Below are positions 1 to 13,900 of a stretch of DNA of 39,536 bases, in pieces. Below the pieces are notes generated by a model that worked only from the letters and a program-made list of their open reading frames with translations, did no database searches and was not told the DNA's origin. The stretch's first letter is position 1. Each line of letters starts with the position of its first letter. Source of the stretch: Saccoglossus kowalevskii (taxonomy: Eukaryota; Hemichordata; Enteropneusta; Harrimaniidae); contig NW_003158736.1 of NCBI RefSeq assembly GCF_000003605.2, positions 43,278-82,813 on the forward strand. Reading direction: 5' to 3'. The translations under genes were made by a program, and so were the position numbers.

Positions 1-165
1 TAAATGTAGACTGCCCTCTAGCAGTGATGGAGTTTATGATTCTATTGTTTTTTTCTATTTTACTTCAAAATATTTTTTTCCAGGTTTATTTGATTAATTT
101 ATTTAAGAATCATATTTAAAATGGCAGTCACATTATCAAACTCTGTTCTTGAGCAGTATCTGACA

Positions 166-351
166 TAATGTAAAGTACCTTATTTTTGCTTGAAATTTAT
201 TTTCACAGAAGGGATGAATGAAGTGAAAATACCTTTTTACCTATATTTTTTCATTCAACTCAAAACAAATAAGTGAAAATAAACATACGAAACAGCCAAA
301 ATGTCTTTCCAGTGGAAATTAATTCCAGCTAAAATACAGTATTTTACAGTA
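166..351 (+). mobile_element. Palindromic MITE-like element, copy a (diverged)
   Basis: The left end TAATGTAAAGTACC and the right end ...AGTATTTTACAGTA are inverted versions of each other. Internal landmarks shared with the other copies are GAATGAAGTGAAAATA, CCTATATTTT, CATTCAACTC and GAAATTAATTCCAGCT. It is the only copy outside the visible gene. Confidence 0.8.
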
Positions 352-2217
352 TCTGGAATAGTTGCATTCAACCTGCACATTTTAATCTGTTCATTATTAT
401 AGTGAATTGTATATGTGCTACTAATGGTTTTAGCAATTCTTGTGATAGTGATTAGTGCTGGGAATTTTTGAAAACACTGCAATGTAAATCAAATTAATTT
501 AATAAATCATTTCATCATTGATACGTGCTGCATTCCGTCCACTATTTGTGTATTTTAAATTAAATCACCATGCAGTGATGTGTTCGACTAGAATCCCATG
601 CAACGTACATGACACGTTTAATCTAATATTGTTTACATAAAAATGTAAATGTACGCTTTGCGACGACTTTCGTTCTAAATTTGATCAACTGACTACAGTG
701 ATGCAACAAAAACAGTGACGGACTCGTTGTACGAGTAGAATTTGTATCATTTAGCCACGCTATGGGTAGAAACGCTATGGCCATCTGACACATGCGCCGG
801 TGACACTCCCCGCTTTAAAGTGCATTTTAAATTGTTATATTGAATTTGGTACCTGAGTAAACTTGTGGGTACTCAACTCCCAGGCACTGTGATAATAGCC
901 ATGATAATATACAAGTTTTGAGTTCTGCCGTTACCTTAGAAACTTGCGCACTATGGTGTAAAAACGTTTCTGCAAATCAATTTCGTCTGCGTAGGGGGTT
1001 GATTTCACCACGTAAACGTTTGATAGCTCATTAGAATGCAGGGAACCTGGAAAACCAGTGAACAAATCGACCCCCCCCCCCAATTTTGCATGGAAACCGA
1101 CTGACTCAAAACTTGTCTATTGTGCATGACCTAAAGTAAGCCATGCAGTGATTTTGTAGTACATTAAGGGCCTCTATTGCTATGCAATGAAACATTTCAA
1201 AATGTGTCAGTCACCAAACATCTGCTGGGATTGTCGAAAAAACACAGATGATAACTTATCGCTGGTATATTGCAGAGTCTCCAAACCTGCAGTATACATG
1301 TAATGAACATGCTTTTCAATTCTGTTTAATAAGAGTTTTGCTAATTGGTTAGCCTCACCGTTTAAGTTACGTAAAAGTGGATATAGCTGCAACTATCGAT
1401 CTTTTTTTTAGTTTTTCCTGTGTCATTAGTATCAATGAAATGTGGACACTGAAAATGTAATCAGATATGCCATGTATATCAACATTGTAATAAATTCTTG
1501 CATGTGACAAAAAAAAAATTGCCACAAAGTTGCATCCAGGTCACCAGAGGGCAAGCAACGGTTAGAATTCAATTTCGTCAAACCAACCTCCAGGATTACA
1601 AATGACGGCTTACACATTGCATTTTGTGCGAGAATTAACCTTGTGTATGGCAACTTGGCCCATGCAATTGTATCAAACGTTCCGGTAAGATTTGTACATC
1701 TTTATGTGGTTAAGTTTAAATGAACAAATTTTCAGAATCACAGCTATTGTCACTTTAAGTATCGGTATGTTTCATACCCTGTAATTTGGATCCACTCTAG
1801 AAAGCACACTACGCTGTGGGTCAATAGTTGCCATGCATTGGAATTGCTTTTTCACAGAAACCACGTCAGGAAAAAATGTCTACAGTTCATAATACATACC
1901 AGGGATATCTACGAATTAGTGCCCGTTTGGGGGGAAGAAGTCTGAAAACTGGGATTATTAATTCAGGTTCTGTCCATTTGGGGTCATTTCTCATACACAT
2001 ATTTTTTTTTCAAAATTGATACAAAGACGTCATACATGTTTGTATCCCATTTGTTGAAATATGGCCAAATGGTAGCCATTTTTTAAATAGATCTGATCCC
2101 AGAAGCTGATTATGATGATTTTTTTTAACATTAAAATGACTGACATTCAATCATCTTGTATCTGATCGTCAAACGAGTACTTGTCCATATTGAGAGATAT
2201 TGCTCTGGTTAAAACAA

Positions 2218-2800
2218 AATGGTCACCAGTCGGCCATTTTGAATCAAATCAGCAAACCAATACATCAGTTTATCGATACGACATGAAAATTTTAACATAA
2301 TCAAAGCATGTAAAAAATATGGCTCGAGAACCACATTCATTGATCATGGCCAGTTAGCCATTTTGAAACCCATCCGAAAAACAATACGAAGTGCATCAAG
2401 GTCCCATAATTTCCAGTGTGTGTACCAAGTTTGAACAAAATTTGGCCATCTTGAATCAGATCGTGAAACAAACTGATGTGCACATGTACATGTATAATAT
2501 TGTGCACGATGTATGTGTGAAGTTTGAATGTAATCGGTCCAGACATGACTAAGATATGGTTTGGAATGCATGTATGCACAGAAGTCAATCCACAAGTCCC
2601 TTTTTTCGAACAGGGACTAACAAATGGCCACCAGTCTGCCTTTCTTGAATCCGACAACAAAGTTAGGGGAATCAAGGTCCCATAAATGTACCAAATTTGA
2701 ACAAAAGTACTAGTAGTTTTACTATCATGATCTATAATGGCAGAAATGCTAGATTTTAATGAATTGTTATCACTAAAATGGCCACTAGTAGGCCATCATG
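2218..2800. repeat. Diverged dispersed repeat with recurrent GGCCA motifs
   Basis: Related segments recur at about 2220 (ATGGTCACCAGTCGGCCATT), 2346 (ATGGCCAGTTAGCCATTTTG), 2440 (TTTGGCCATCTTGAATCAGA), 2624 (ATGGCCACCAGTCTGCC) and 2778 (ATGGCCACTAGTAGGCC). Each is followed by a TTGAATCxxAxC-like tail. The spacing is irregular. A possible further relative is at 32904. This looks like an old, partly tandem repeat of unknown family. Confidence 0.55.
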
Positions 2801-4785
2801 AGTTGAATCACAAAAATTGATGCATGTATTCCAAGGTGTATGCTGCATGTGTGTAGTTTTAATTGATTGGAGATGCAGGTGTGGACGTAAAGCGGTGACA
2901 TTACAAGTTCCAGTTTTGAACATTGTCCGAACAAGAAATAAGCGAGTCAAATAGTACTTTGTTGAAAATTCACCAGTTTATTCCTTGCATCCTCCAAAAA
3001 TATAGACATGTTAAAAAAAGTCCACCCACTCGCAAGATAACCAGAGCTTTTCAAAACAATTTAAAATTATTTTATAATGAATACTGTAATTTATTTTTTT
3101 TTTTACAATAGTTACACTTTACATATTTCGAATATATTATTTTGAAACAATTTATTAGTAATGACATTTTTTCCCCCAAAAATAAAAAGTAATTTTTTCT
3201 TTGCGGGAATTACTGTAAATCCTAATTGACAAACATCTATTGGAAATTGCATTAATAATTTACCTGTTAAGACACTGCTGTAGTTTCTGCCATAGAGGGC
3301 GCAATACAAATAAAAGAGTTGATGTATGATAATTTTGTAGACGTACACAATGACCAGAAACAAATTGTGCCAGGTCACACACATGATTATATAAACAATC
3401 TAATTCATCAATATCTCATCCAAAAGTTGTACAATAATATAATTAGTATGCCTTCGATGTCAATTCTTATAAAGTAATTCACACAATGCATGATATGAAA
3501 TTCACACCACTAATTAAATATTTAAATGACTATAATATAATTACCATACACGATTAGTCATTAAAAAAAACAGGTTAACAATATTTTTTCCATGGTAACC
3601 GATGGCAATACAAGTCTACTTTAAAGTTGTTTATTTTGGGAACTCTGCACAATACACATGTTTTCATAGATCAACAATATTTTAAGAGCTTTTTTTTTTA
3701 TACCAACCAATTCACATCTGACAACCATGAGAAAACAGGCCACCCCCATGAGACCAGCACCCTCTATGTCACACTATTTTTCTAGAAAAAAAAAGGCGCA
3801 ATGAATACAAATTACCTGATTAAATAATTATTAAAGAAGGAAGACTTTTCTCAGTACTGAGTTTTGTTTATCCTTTTCATACTAAACCTTTTACGATAGA
3901 AAGCCAAAGTAGTCAAAGCAAAATTCATCATACGAACATTAAGCCAGAATTAAAACCAGTGTATAAAGTTAGTTAAGAACCAAGCATATGTTGGCTATAT
4001 ACACAAGATTAGTTAAATATCTACTTCAAGCTAGTCTTTATTCTGAACAAAAAATGAGTCTTTGACCGCAAATAACCAAACTCTTCGCAAAAAACTGCAG
4101 CTGCCTTACATTGAGGAAATAAAGAGCTATTGCACGGTAAGTTTAAGACACCCCAAAAGACTTTCTTAGTAGAATGGGGAGGGGGTAAAATTCATGAAGC
4201 AAAGATTCTAGCAGGATGTCTTCCCATAATTTCTTAAAATAGAATGAAAGGGAAAAATGAAGCATTTTACAGTATTGTTTGGACTGACTGTACACATGGA
4301 TTTTAAAAAACACCCATCTGCGTTCAAGCAAAGTCAATGTCATCCATTCAACAACAAAAAATCAATCTTTAAAACACTTAATTCTGATAGAAGAATTTTC
4401 ATAAAAATGTGCATATCTTAAAAACATCTTTGCATAATTTATCACAAATTACCTTATGTACACCTTCATATCCACATGTATACAAGATTAAAACAAACTT
4501 TTGCCGAAACCAGCAGTTTTGAAAATTATATACCATCTACAAAATCACTTTTAAAATAGTTCTATTTTAGCTGCTACAACAACCACTTTTGCAGGCACTC
4601 TGTGAATTGTATTAAAATCCCACCCAAATGCAATGTACTTTTATACTTCAGCCTTCCACCCCTTTATCAAATGGTTTGCCCCACCTTGTATAAAAGAATA
4701 AAAAAACAAATTGGATTGCACCAATAATTGGTTGTACTGCAAGGGGGAGAAGGTTCACATATCACACGTGTGCGGATTAAAACGT

Positions 4786-4791
4786 TTTATT
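4786..4791 (-). promoter_or_regulatory. Candidate GLDC polyadenylation signal AATAAA
   Basis: A canonical AATAAA on the minus strand (TTTATT on plus) lies about 29 bases after the stop codon. Just downstream of it the minus strand is GT-rich (CACACGTGTGATATGTG), as expected of a downstream cleavage element. If used, the 3' UTR would be only about 50-60 bases. Distal sites further left cannot be excluded. Confidence 0.55.
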
Positions 4792-4819
4792 GACATCATC
4801 CTTCGTACACATCTTCTAG

Positions 4820-4984
4820 CTACGCAGCAATCTTCTCTTTGCTTTCTTCGGATACCGACTCTTCAAGGTACGGAGAGCTGTACGACTCCATGGGTGGGCA
4901 GCTGCAGATTAGATTTTGATCTCCATAGACGTCGTCAATGCGACCACACGTCGGCCAGACTTTGTTGATTGATGTTACAAATGG
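4820..4984 (-). CDS. GLDC: GLDC visible exon 20 (last coding exon, with stop)
   Basis: The last 54 codons plus TAG encode [20 protein letters not shown], then [20 protein letters not shown], then [14 protein letters not shown]. The VYGDQNLxCxCPPME segment matches the conserved human end (YGDQHLVCTCPPMEVY). The acidic and lysine-rich tail is slightly different from and about as long as other animal GLDC tails. The acceptor is GTTTTCAG. The stop is at 4820-4822. Confidence 0.97.
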   Translation of the reverse strand, partial: PFVTSINKVWPTCGRIDDVYGDQNLICSCPPMESYSSPYLEESVSEESKEKIAA

Positions 4985-7900
4985 CTGAAAACAAAAAATG
5001 GATAATATCTTAATATCGATGAAAATTGAAAAAAAAAATTATGATTAACATATTTCCTTGATTATTAGCACACGTGCACACAAAAGCGACAGGATTAAGT
5101 TGTATTTTGATGATCTAGTATACAATACATATAATTTACTGTATAATATACAGGCCAATATATAGTTATTGGCCTGGCCCGAGGTCAATATTTAGAATTA
5201 TTGTCCCTGAGAAACTGTTATTAAAAGCCACTTGGGGGACAATAATACTTGGTATTGGCCAAAGCCAGGACAATAACTGATTTATTATTTCGAAAGGGAA
5301 CAATATAATAAACCATTGGAGGAATTCATTTAAAAGTATCATCCATTTTTTTTATCATTATAAACAATCTAAGTGTCTGGATGTTATGACATCAGAGGGC
5401 AATAATTAATACACAAAATTATGTTAGAGGCAAGAAATATGCTGGGAGAGGCCAACATCAATATTTACCAAAAGATCATGTGATGACTTTTGACCAATAA
5501 CATTGACTGTCTCATACTTGAGAGACGATACAGCATATGGGCTTTGAAAAAAACTTAAAAATCCAGGAGGGAAAAAAAACTTTGAAGTAGCAACTCGTGG
5601 TCAATGTTTGAAACACTTTTCAAAAAGTGTTTCTCCAAAATGTTTACAAACCTTAAAATTATTTTTTTTTTAGAAAAGATTTTTTAAATGATGAAACACA
5701 CATTGAAAGAAAGTAATGCCATAGAGGGAGTTTACTACACTTCTATGGTAGTCATCAAAAATACTGTAAACCATTTAATTTAACTACTGTAAAATACTTT
5801 ATTATTAATTGTCGCTACATGTATTTTCGCTGAAGGAATGATTCAGTGAAAATAAAATCTAGCAAATATACTTTTTTTCCTATATTTTACATTCAACTTG
5901 TCAAAAACCAGTGAAAATAAATTCCATACAAAACACCCAAAAAGTCTTTTCAGGGAAAATTAATTCCAGTTAAAATAAATTATTTTACAGTAGTTGGTGA
6001 AAATCACAAAATTCTGTGTAGCAGTGAAAATTCTTGACATATTTAGTCTTCACACCATACAAAATCCTGTAATTGTGATAATTTTAGAAAATATTTAACA
6101 ATTTATGCAGAGATTGTTTTTGTTTCAGCATCAGTTTGGTACGATCAGGTGATCGCTTTTGACCAATAAAATTGTCTGTCTCATACTTGAGGGATAATAC
6201 AGCAATTTAAAAATTTGAAATGCTAAGCGCACAGTAAAATGGCAACTTGTCTATTGTGTTAGATACAAGCTTAAATACTCACTGCAGGAAAGGCGGCTTG
6301 TTCTCTGCTGTACGGTCTATCCCAGGTAGAACTCATCACCACATTCATGGTATGAGGAGCATGTTTCAGAGGGCTTTGTCTTACATCTATTCTACCTTCC
6401 TCAATATCACGTATTTCAAGTCGGATTTCTGGAACAAAAAAATACAAAAGGAGTCATTTTTTCCCTACCAAAATATTGGTGTAACATGGTCATTTTGAAC
6501 TAAATTGTCAAATTTCCCAATGGCTACAGAGGTTTTGATGAAAATGTTTGAAAGTATACAAATTTATTGTGAAAAATGAAAAAGGCGTTCACTGTAAATT
6601 TTAACAAGTGGTTGAGAAAGGTAACACGACAACCAAAACATTGTATTAGAAGAAAAAAATGCCATGTTACAACAGTTACAGTTTGTGGATGGAAACTGTT
6701 CTGGTTTAATATTCAAATGAGATGTAAATTACACGTGCAAAAGAAGATAGTCACATCTTGTGATTGGTGCATAGCGTTCTTGAACTTTACTTGAATTGGA
6801 TGAACAGTACTCATGGTAAACTAGAACTAGTGTGTATGGAAGGAAGATGGACAGACATGATGGGTGGACAGCTGGACTGAAGGACAGCCAGACAAACTGT
6901 CAGAAAGACAGATATTTTGGCTTGAGCATTGTACAACAGGCCCCGGCATATTGTGAAACACCTTGAAATAGTGACATGCCATTTTAACAAACTAGGCTCA
7001 ATTTATGAAAAGGTAGAATCTTAATTTAGCTGAAGTGCTAACAATCTCATTGTGGGAATTTACTTTCTTATAGATTAACAAAATTACAGATTTGCTAAAA
7101 TAACAAGTTTTACATTATTTATGCAGATCATTGTTGGCTGTGGACGTAAAAAGGCCTTGCTTCAGCAAAAAATTAAACAAAAAAAACACAGAAAGATGAC
7201 ACTGTCAAAAATAGAAAAGTGAGGTGAAGACTTTAAAACTAAGTTACTCACGTATAAGAGCATCACAAAATCTGTCAAGCTCCTCTTTGTCTTCACTCTC
7301 TGTTGGTTCAATCATCAGTGTGCCAGGTACAGGCCACGACATGGTTGGTGCGTGAAAGCCTAAAAAACAAAATAATAGTATTTGTAAATTATCAAATCTG
7401 AACATGAAAATTGTCTTTATCTCCTTTTACAGTGTCCATGATACAAGGGTTGGAGGGGGGGGGGGGTCCACACTAGTTCTCATGGAAACAAGGATTTTAA
7501 TTGTCTGCTATACTGGCATGCTCGAAAAAATATAGACAGATTTGTCGGCAAAACTCACCAAAATCTTGTAACCTTTTGGCGACATCAGCAACTTCAACAC
7601 CATACTTTTTAAATTCGCGACAATCAAGAATAAATTCATGGGCACAGAAACCTACAACGAGGACATTACGTACAAATGAAATAACTGTCACACACAATGA
7701 AATCATGTTGTGCATTTCAATAACAGAATGTGCTTTTGTACATAACTTGTATTTATTGCACATCTAAGAGCAAATTGTATATAAAATAAAATAAACACCA
7801 CCATGTTGTAAACAATCAGGTGTGAAAAATACATTAAATTGTTCTGGAAAAATGAACAAGTATAGATAGCTCCGCTGTTAGCACATTTCAATTAAGGAAC

Positions 7901-10900
7901 TGAAGATATCATTAGAAAATGAACAAAATGTATAGAATCAAAGCAATCAGACTTGTGGTTCTTAACAAGAAGTCGAAAATATCACTTTTTACCAAAAATG
8001 ACAAAAATATTCATCAAAATTAGAGAATTAAAGATATCATTACAAAATGAACAAATCTTGAGAGGTCCACATGTAGTACCTATATATGTAATAACAATGT
8101 AATCAGACTTGCGTTTTTTTTTTGCGTTCAATGACCATACTTTTTTTTTTTTTAATCTGGGTTTTGTGAACAAAATAAAGTAAAACAACATTCCAAAAAG
8201 TCAATTATTATTCATCATTAGCATGACTCGAGTGAAATGCATTCTGGGACAACTTACCATACTTTCCTCTGAATACAGTTTTATAATAGTCTGAGAGTCT
8301 GGTGCTCATGTAATTTGCATTAAGAATAGCAGCCGTAGTTGCGTGCCTCAATCCAACAGCCCCCATCATCTAAAAAGACAAAAATGTATAGAATTTGATA
8401 TTACTTACAAATTATTTTGCTTGTAGAGGTCATAGGTCATAACGGAACGGAAATAATAGAATCGCATACAAAATTAGATTTTCAGTTTTTACTCAAAAAA
8501 ATGTGGCCATTTTTGTCACAATCTTGTGAGAGAAAGTGCAGACTATAAGTGGAACTATTTTGTTAATTTGTGATGAAAGGAGGTAACTGGTTGTGAAAAG
8601 GTCAATGTACAGTGGAAATAACAGACAATAACAGTTAGATGACTTTATCAACAATTCACGGCATTCTCAGTTTCAGTTCATCAGTAAGTTGTCAGTTTTA
8701 GAGAGAGTATACTGTAAAAAAACTATTTTCGCTGAAGGAATGATTCAGTGAAAATATAATCCAGCAAATATACCTTTTTTCCTATATTTTACATTCAACT
8801 CATCGAAAATTAGTGAAAATGAATTCCATACAAAACACCCAAAAAGTATTTTTAGCGAAAATTAATTCCAGCTCAAATATTATTATACAGTATTGAAGGA
8901 AATATCCCTTAATTGGCATTAGTGCATTTCGAGTCGTACAATAAAATATTTTATGAGATAGACCATACCTTGATATATGCCCATGAAATTGGCAAGATTG
9001 CACTGGAACCCCATGGTGCCGCACTGACAACGCCGAATGGAGTGGCTCCTGGACCGGATGTTCCACTCGGGGACACTACAGGATGACCTGGTAGGAAAGG
9101 CGCAAGATGTTTTTTTCTGCAAAAAGATGAAAACAGTGGTAAAGCTTAAATTCTATGCATGATTGACAAAATTATTACAACCCCAGCATGTGTGGAAAAA
9201 ACTCGCAATTATATTTTTTATTTTAATTAAACTGACAAAAAATAAATGAGTTTTGAAGTTTAACTCGTTGGTTTTTATTAAGAAAGTGCCTTCAACAGAG
9301 CAAAGACTACACGTATCAGTTTAAAATCTTATTTTCTCATTATAGACTTTTTAAGGTCCTCTTCATGAAAATAAGAAAGTTTTAAGTTTTAGGAACAAAT
9401 CAACATATATTGAATTACTAAAATTTCTGGTTTGTCAGACCTTTTGAAGACACTGCCAAAAATTGAAAAGCCAGAACAAGACTTTTTAAACTGTTAAGAC
9501 CTCTGAGGGAATTCTGATAAAGGTATTGCAACTACATGTACCAGACAAATTATAATTTGAGAATTAATTTTACCATCTTTATAAATCACTTTGAGTGAAA
9601 TTTACACGGATGAAATACTTACACTCCTATGGGTCCCATTCCTGGTCCACCACCACCGTGAGGAATACAGAATGTTTTATGTAAATTAAGATGCAAGACA
9701 TCAGAACCGTAATCACCCGGTCGACAGAGACCCACTTGTGCATTCATATTCGCACCATCGAGATAGACTTGACCACCAGCATCGTGAATCATCTCGCACA
9801 TCTCCCGGACACCCTCTTCGAACACGCCGCTGGTGGATGGATACGTCAGCATAACGCACGCAAGATCATTCCTGTGCTTCTCTACCTGTAAGAATACAAA
9901 ATCAAAAACAGACTGTAGAGGGCAGTATACATCTTACATTTTTTTCACAGTTTTCACACTTCAGCATATGCTGCCCTCGGTGCTGATATATACTGTAGAA
10001 TGAATTATTTTCAAGATAAAGTTTTTTTCAGCAACAGACGATTATTATTACATTTCCACTTAGCAAACAGGCCAGACAACAAAATGCATTAAAATGACAT
10101 AGTTTTAGCTAAAAAATAATATGATACATTAAAAGTATTTTATTTCAAAAGTACTGAAAGATCTTATCGTGTAGACAAACATACCAATAGTGAAATCAAC
10201 TTTCGAAGACAAGCAAAGCCTTTTAACTCAGGTGTCTATTTTTAACAAATCTAGCTTAATTTAAAAGGCTCACTTAAATTCATAATCTGCAGTTAAATTT
10301 TCCCCAATACCCGTTTAAAATGTCAGAATTAGATTCTGTATAATGTTCACAGATTTGCAAAGTGGGTATATGTAACTTTAATTTGGTGAGAAACAAAAAC
10401 AAGCAGCCTGTCGGCTGAGATAGCTCCGCTGTTAGCAATGCACATGGCAATTAAAGAACAGAAGATATCATTAGAAAATGAACAAATCTGAGAGAGGTCC
10501 ACATGTAGTACCTATATGTATAATATATCAAAGCAATTGGACTTGCGGTTTTCAACAAGAAGTCGAAAATATCACTTTTTACCAAAAATTACAAAAATAT
10601 TCATCAAAATTAGAGAATTAAAGATATCATTACAAAATGAACAAATCTGAGAGAGGTCCACATGTAGTACCTATATATGTAATATCAAAGCAATTGGACT
10701 TGCGGTTTTCAACAAGAGGTCGAAAATATCACTTTTTACCAAAAATGACAAAAATATTCACCAAAATTAGAGAATTGAAGATATCATCATGAAATGAACA
10801 AATCTGAGAGAGGTCTACCCAAAGTACATATACACCAAGTATCAAAGCATTCAGGCTTGTAGTTTTCAAGAAGAAGTCGAAAAAGTAAAACATTGACACG

Positions 10901-13900
10901 GACGACGGAGACGGACGACGACGGACAATCACTCATATGATAAGCTCCGCTCGACAAAGTCGACAGCGGAGCTAAAAAAACATGAAAATCCCTGGAATTA
11001 TTGTGAGAACATTTTTAGGAGTGAAAATTTAGCAGACCAATAAAATTCAGTATTGTTACAAGGAAGTTTTAAATTTACTGAAATTATTACAAAAAAAACT
11101 TACCAACTTGGCAAAATGTCTGACATCAATATTGCCTTGCTTGTCAGAATCCACTGGGCAGATTTTCATACCACTCATCTGTGCACTGGCGGGGTTGGTT
11201 CCATGAGCAGTTCTAGGAATTAGACACACCTGTAAAAAAAGAAAGTTACAAGAATTAAACATCCTCCCTCTCATTATGAACTATATGATAAAATTGAAAA
11301 TAAAAGTTTCCATCATAATACTGTGCAGTATTCGTTCTATTAGTAGTGCAGGAATTGATGTAAATGATACAGGTTTAATGGTGCATGACGCAATAAATTA
11401 GTGTGCGATTCGATTATAGATGTGCTCCTAATGAAGCAAATGCAATAATCATAATTCAAATGCAGTATATCATAATTCAAATGCGGTTAATCCTCTTTCA
11501 AATGCGGTAAATCCTCTTTCAAATGCGGTTAATCCTCTTTCAAATGCGGTTAATCCTCTTTCNNNNNNNNNNNNNNNNNNNNNNNNNNNNNNNNNNNNNN
11601 NNNNNNNNNNNNTTCAAATGCGGTAATCCTAATTCAAATGCGGTAATCCTAATTCAAATGCGGTAATCCTAATTCAAATAGCTAATCCTAATTCAAATAC
11701 GTGTAATCCTAATTCAAATACGGTAATCCTAATTCAAATACGGTAATCGCTATTCAAATATGGTAATCGCTATTCAAATATGGTAATCCTAATTCAAATG
11801 TCAATTTGCGTTAAAAAAAACATGAATTAACGTTACCTTCCGATGTTTTTGTTCTATGGATGCAAGATAGGCCATAATAGCACGAAGACCTGCATACTCC
11901 CCTTGTGCACCACTGTTGGGTTGAAACGAGATGTTATCATAACCGGTTATCTCGCACAGATCACGTTCTAACTCAGCGAACATTTGCTGATATCCACGAG
12001 CCTGGTCAATTGGCACGAATGGATGAATATTGACGATCTCTTTCCACGTAATAGGCTGCAATACAAAATCAGAACATTATTTTCACAGCGAACATGGAAC
12101 ATTTTTTGTAATCTGGATAATCACATCTAATTCAGCTAGATAATTCAAGATGCATAAACTGATACACAGAAACCATAAAAGGAAAATAAATCTGTCCATT
12201 TCTTAGAATTCAAGCGTTAAAAATGAAGTATTATACAGTTCACAAAGCAAGTACACTTTTGATCAATTTTCTATTTTTTTTCACGTAATATACATCATAT
12301 AACCCTGCCTAAAATGCATTTTTATGTACACCCCCCCCCCCTCCTGAGTTCAAAATTTAAGCATCAAATGTTCAAATGATGGGCTATGTCTAGGGACTGT
12401 GGCTACATCCTGGTAAAATGGGTACATGCAAATCGATAACTTACTTCCATTTCCGTTGTACTATTCAGCTTCATTGTACACGAGCCTAATGGGATCATCG
12501 AATGCACCAAGGAAACATCCTTGTTCTCCAACATCTTCATGTATCTCACAATTTTGGTCTCCGAATGATAACTATAGAAATTATAAAGTTAAATCATAAA
12601 TCAGACGACACACCCCAAAAAGTGGTAATTTTGAATCAATGTAAACACATTATTTCATCAATAACTTAGTAATATTCAAATTATTCCTAACACTAAAAAT
12701 TTTTTGCTGGGGTAACTGAACAAAACTTTGACGTACAATTGAATGTTTCTACAATAGGAACCAATTGTAAACAGGCATTTTTGATTTTCGTTGTCGTTTT
12801 GTGAAAAAATTACCGGTAGTTCAGTGACCATATATTTTTATTTCAGAATTTTGAACATTACAGTAACCCAACCTCTTTTGTATGATTTCAAAGATTTCTG
12901 AGTATGTTTTTTTAAATGGTAGCAAACTTTGCAAATATGTCCAGACACTTTGCAATTATTCAGATAGAAAGTACATTCACAAGTAGGTGAGATCTTTTTT
13001 TTTTTTTAAATAAACAACACAAATCCGGGTCAGGTACACATCAATAAACAAGCAGCTAAATAGAAATAGACTGGAATAGATTATTTTCTTATAGTGACTT
13101 GTATTATTTATTCCATTAATTCTGAAACAAGCAGCCTATTGGCTGAGATAGCTCCGCTGTTAGCAATGCTCATTTCAATTAAAGAACTGAAGACATCATT
13201 AGAAAATGAACAATATGTATAGTATCAAAGCAATCGGACTTACAGTTTTTAACAAGAAGTCGAAAATATAATTTTTTACCAAAAATGACAAAAATATTCA
13301 CCAAAATTAGAGAATTAAAGATATCATTACAAAATGAACAAATCTGAGAGAGGTCCACATGTAGTACCTATATATGTAATATCAAAGCAATCGGACTATT
13401 GGTTTTTAACAAGAAGTCGTAAATATCACTTTTTACCAAAAATGACAAAAATATTCACCAAAATTAGATAGAGAATTAAAGATATCATTACAAAATGAAC
13501 AAATCTGAGAGAGGTCCACATGTAGTACCTATATATATGTAATATCAAAGCAATTGCACTTGCGGTTTTTAACAAGAAGTCGAAAATATCACTATTTACC
13601 AAAAATATTCACCAAAATTAGATAATTGCAGATATCAACATGAAATGAACAAACCTCAGAGAGGTCTACCCAAGGTACATATACACCAAGTATCAAAGCA
13701 TTCAGGCTTGTAGTTTTCAAGAAGAAGTCGAAAAAGTAAAACATTGACACGGACAATCACTCATATGATAAGCTCCGCTCGACAAAGTCGACAGCGGAGC
13801 TAAAAAACTACTTCCAAGCTTCTCAATTACCAACCAATAACAGCTTTGCAATAACAAGGAAAGTGTATTTTCGCTAGTCCAGTCAGCAAAGTTTACTTTT

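Larger units (their letters stand above)
1..4785. other. Region downstream of GLDC without a recognised gene
   Basis: I find no protein-coding signal on either strand. The open frames are short, carry no known motif and lie in AT-rich DNA. The stretch contains one copy of the palindromic MITE (166-351), a diverged repeat with recurrent GGCCA-type motifs (about 2218-2800), a poly-C run near 1070-1082, and scattered AGAGGGC motifs (1546, 3294, and the reverse complement at 13). Nothing else was recognised. Confidence 0.6.
4985..6282 (-). other. Intron between GLDC exons 19 and 20
   Basis: This 1298-bp GT-AG intron holds a foldback structure (5165-5277) and one MITE copy (5785-5992). On either side of the MITE lie two diverged copies of a ~62-bp direct repeat (5474-5534 and 6143-6204). 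Confidence 0.9.
8370..8968 (-). other. Intron between GLDC exons 15 and 16
   Basis: This 599-bp intron contains a diverged dispersed repeat (about 8505-8599, related to 31935-32019) and a MITE copy (8709-8892) that ends about 76 bp from the donor of exon 15. Confidence 0.9.
11230..11836 (-). other. Intron between GLDC exons 12 and 13
   Basis: Much of this intron of at least 607 bp is a minisatellite of ~20-21 bp units (about 11434-11800), interrupted by a 50-N assembly gap. Its true length is therefore unknown. Confidence 0.9.

Noticed and set aside
1432-1653. Minus-strand frame with MPYTRLILAQNAMC as a possible short gene
   Set aside because: There is no recognisable family, no splice or poly(A) context that singles it out, and it includes poly-A derived residues.
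11434-11800. Regularly spaced short repeats resembling a CRISPR array
   Set aside because: The units are contiguous with no unique spacers, and the locus is an animal intron. It is a minisatellite.
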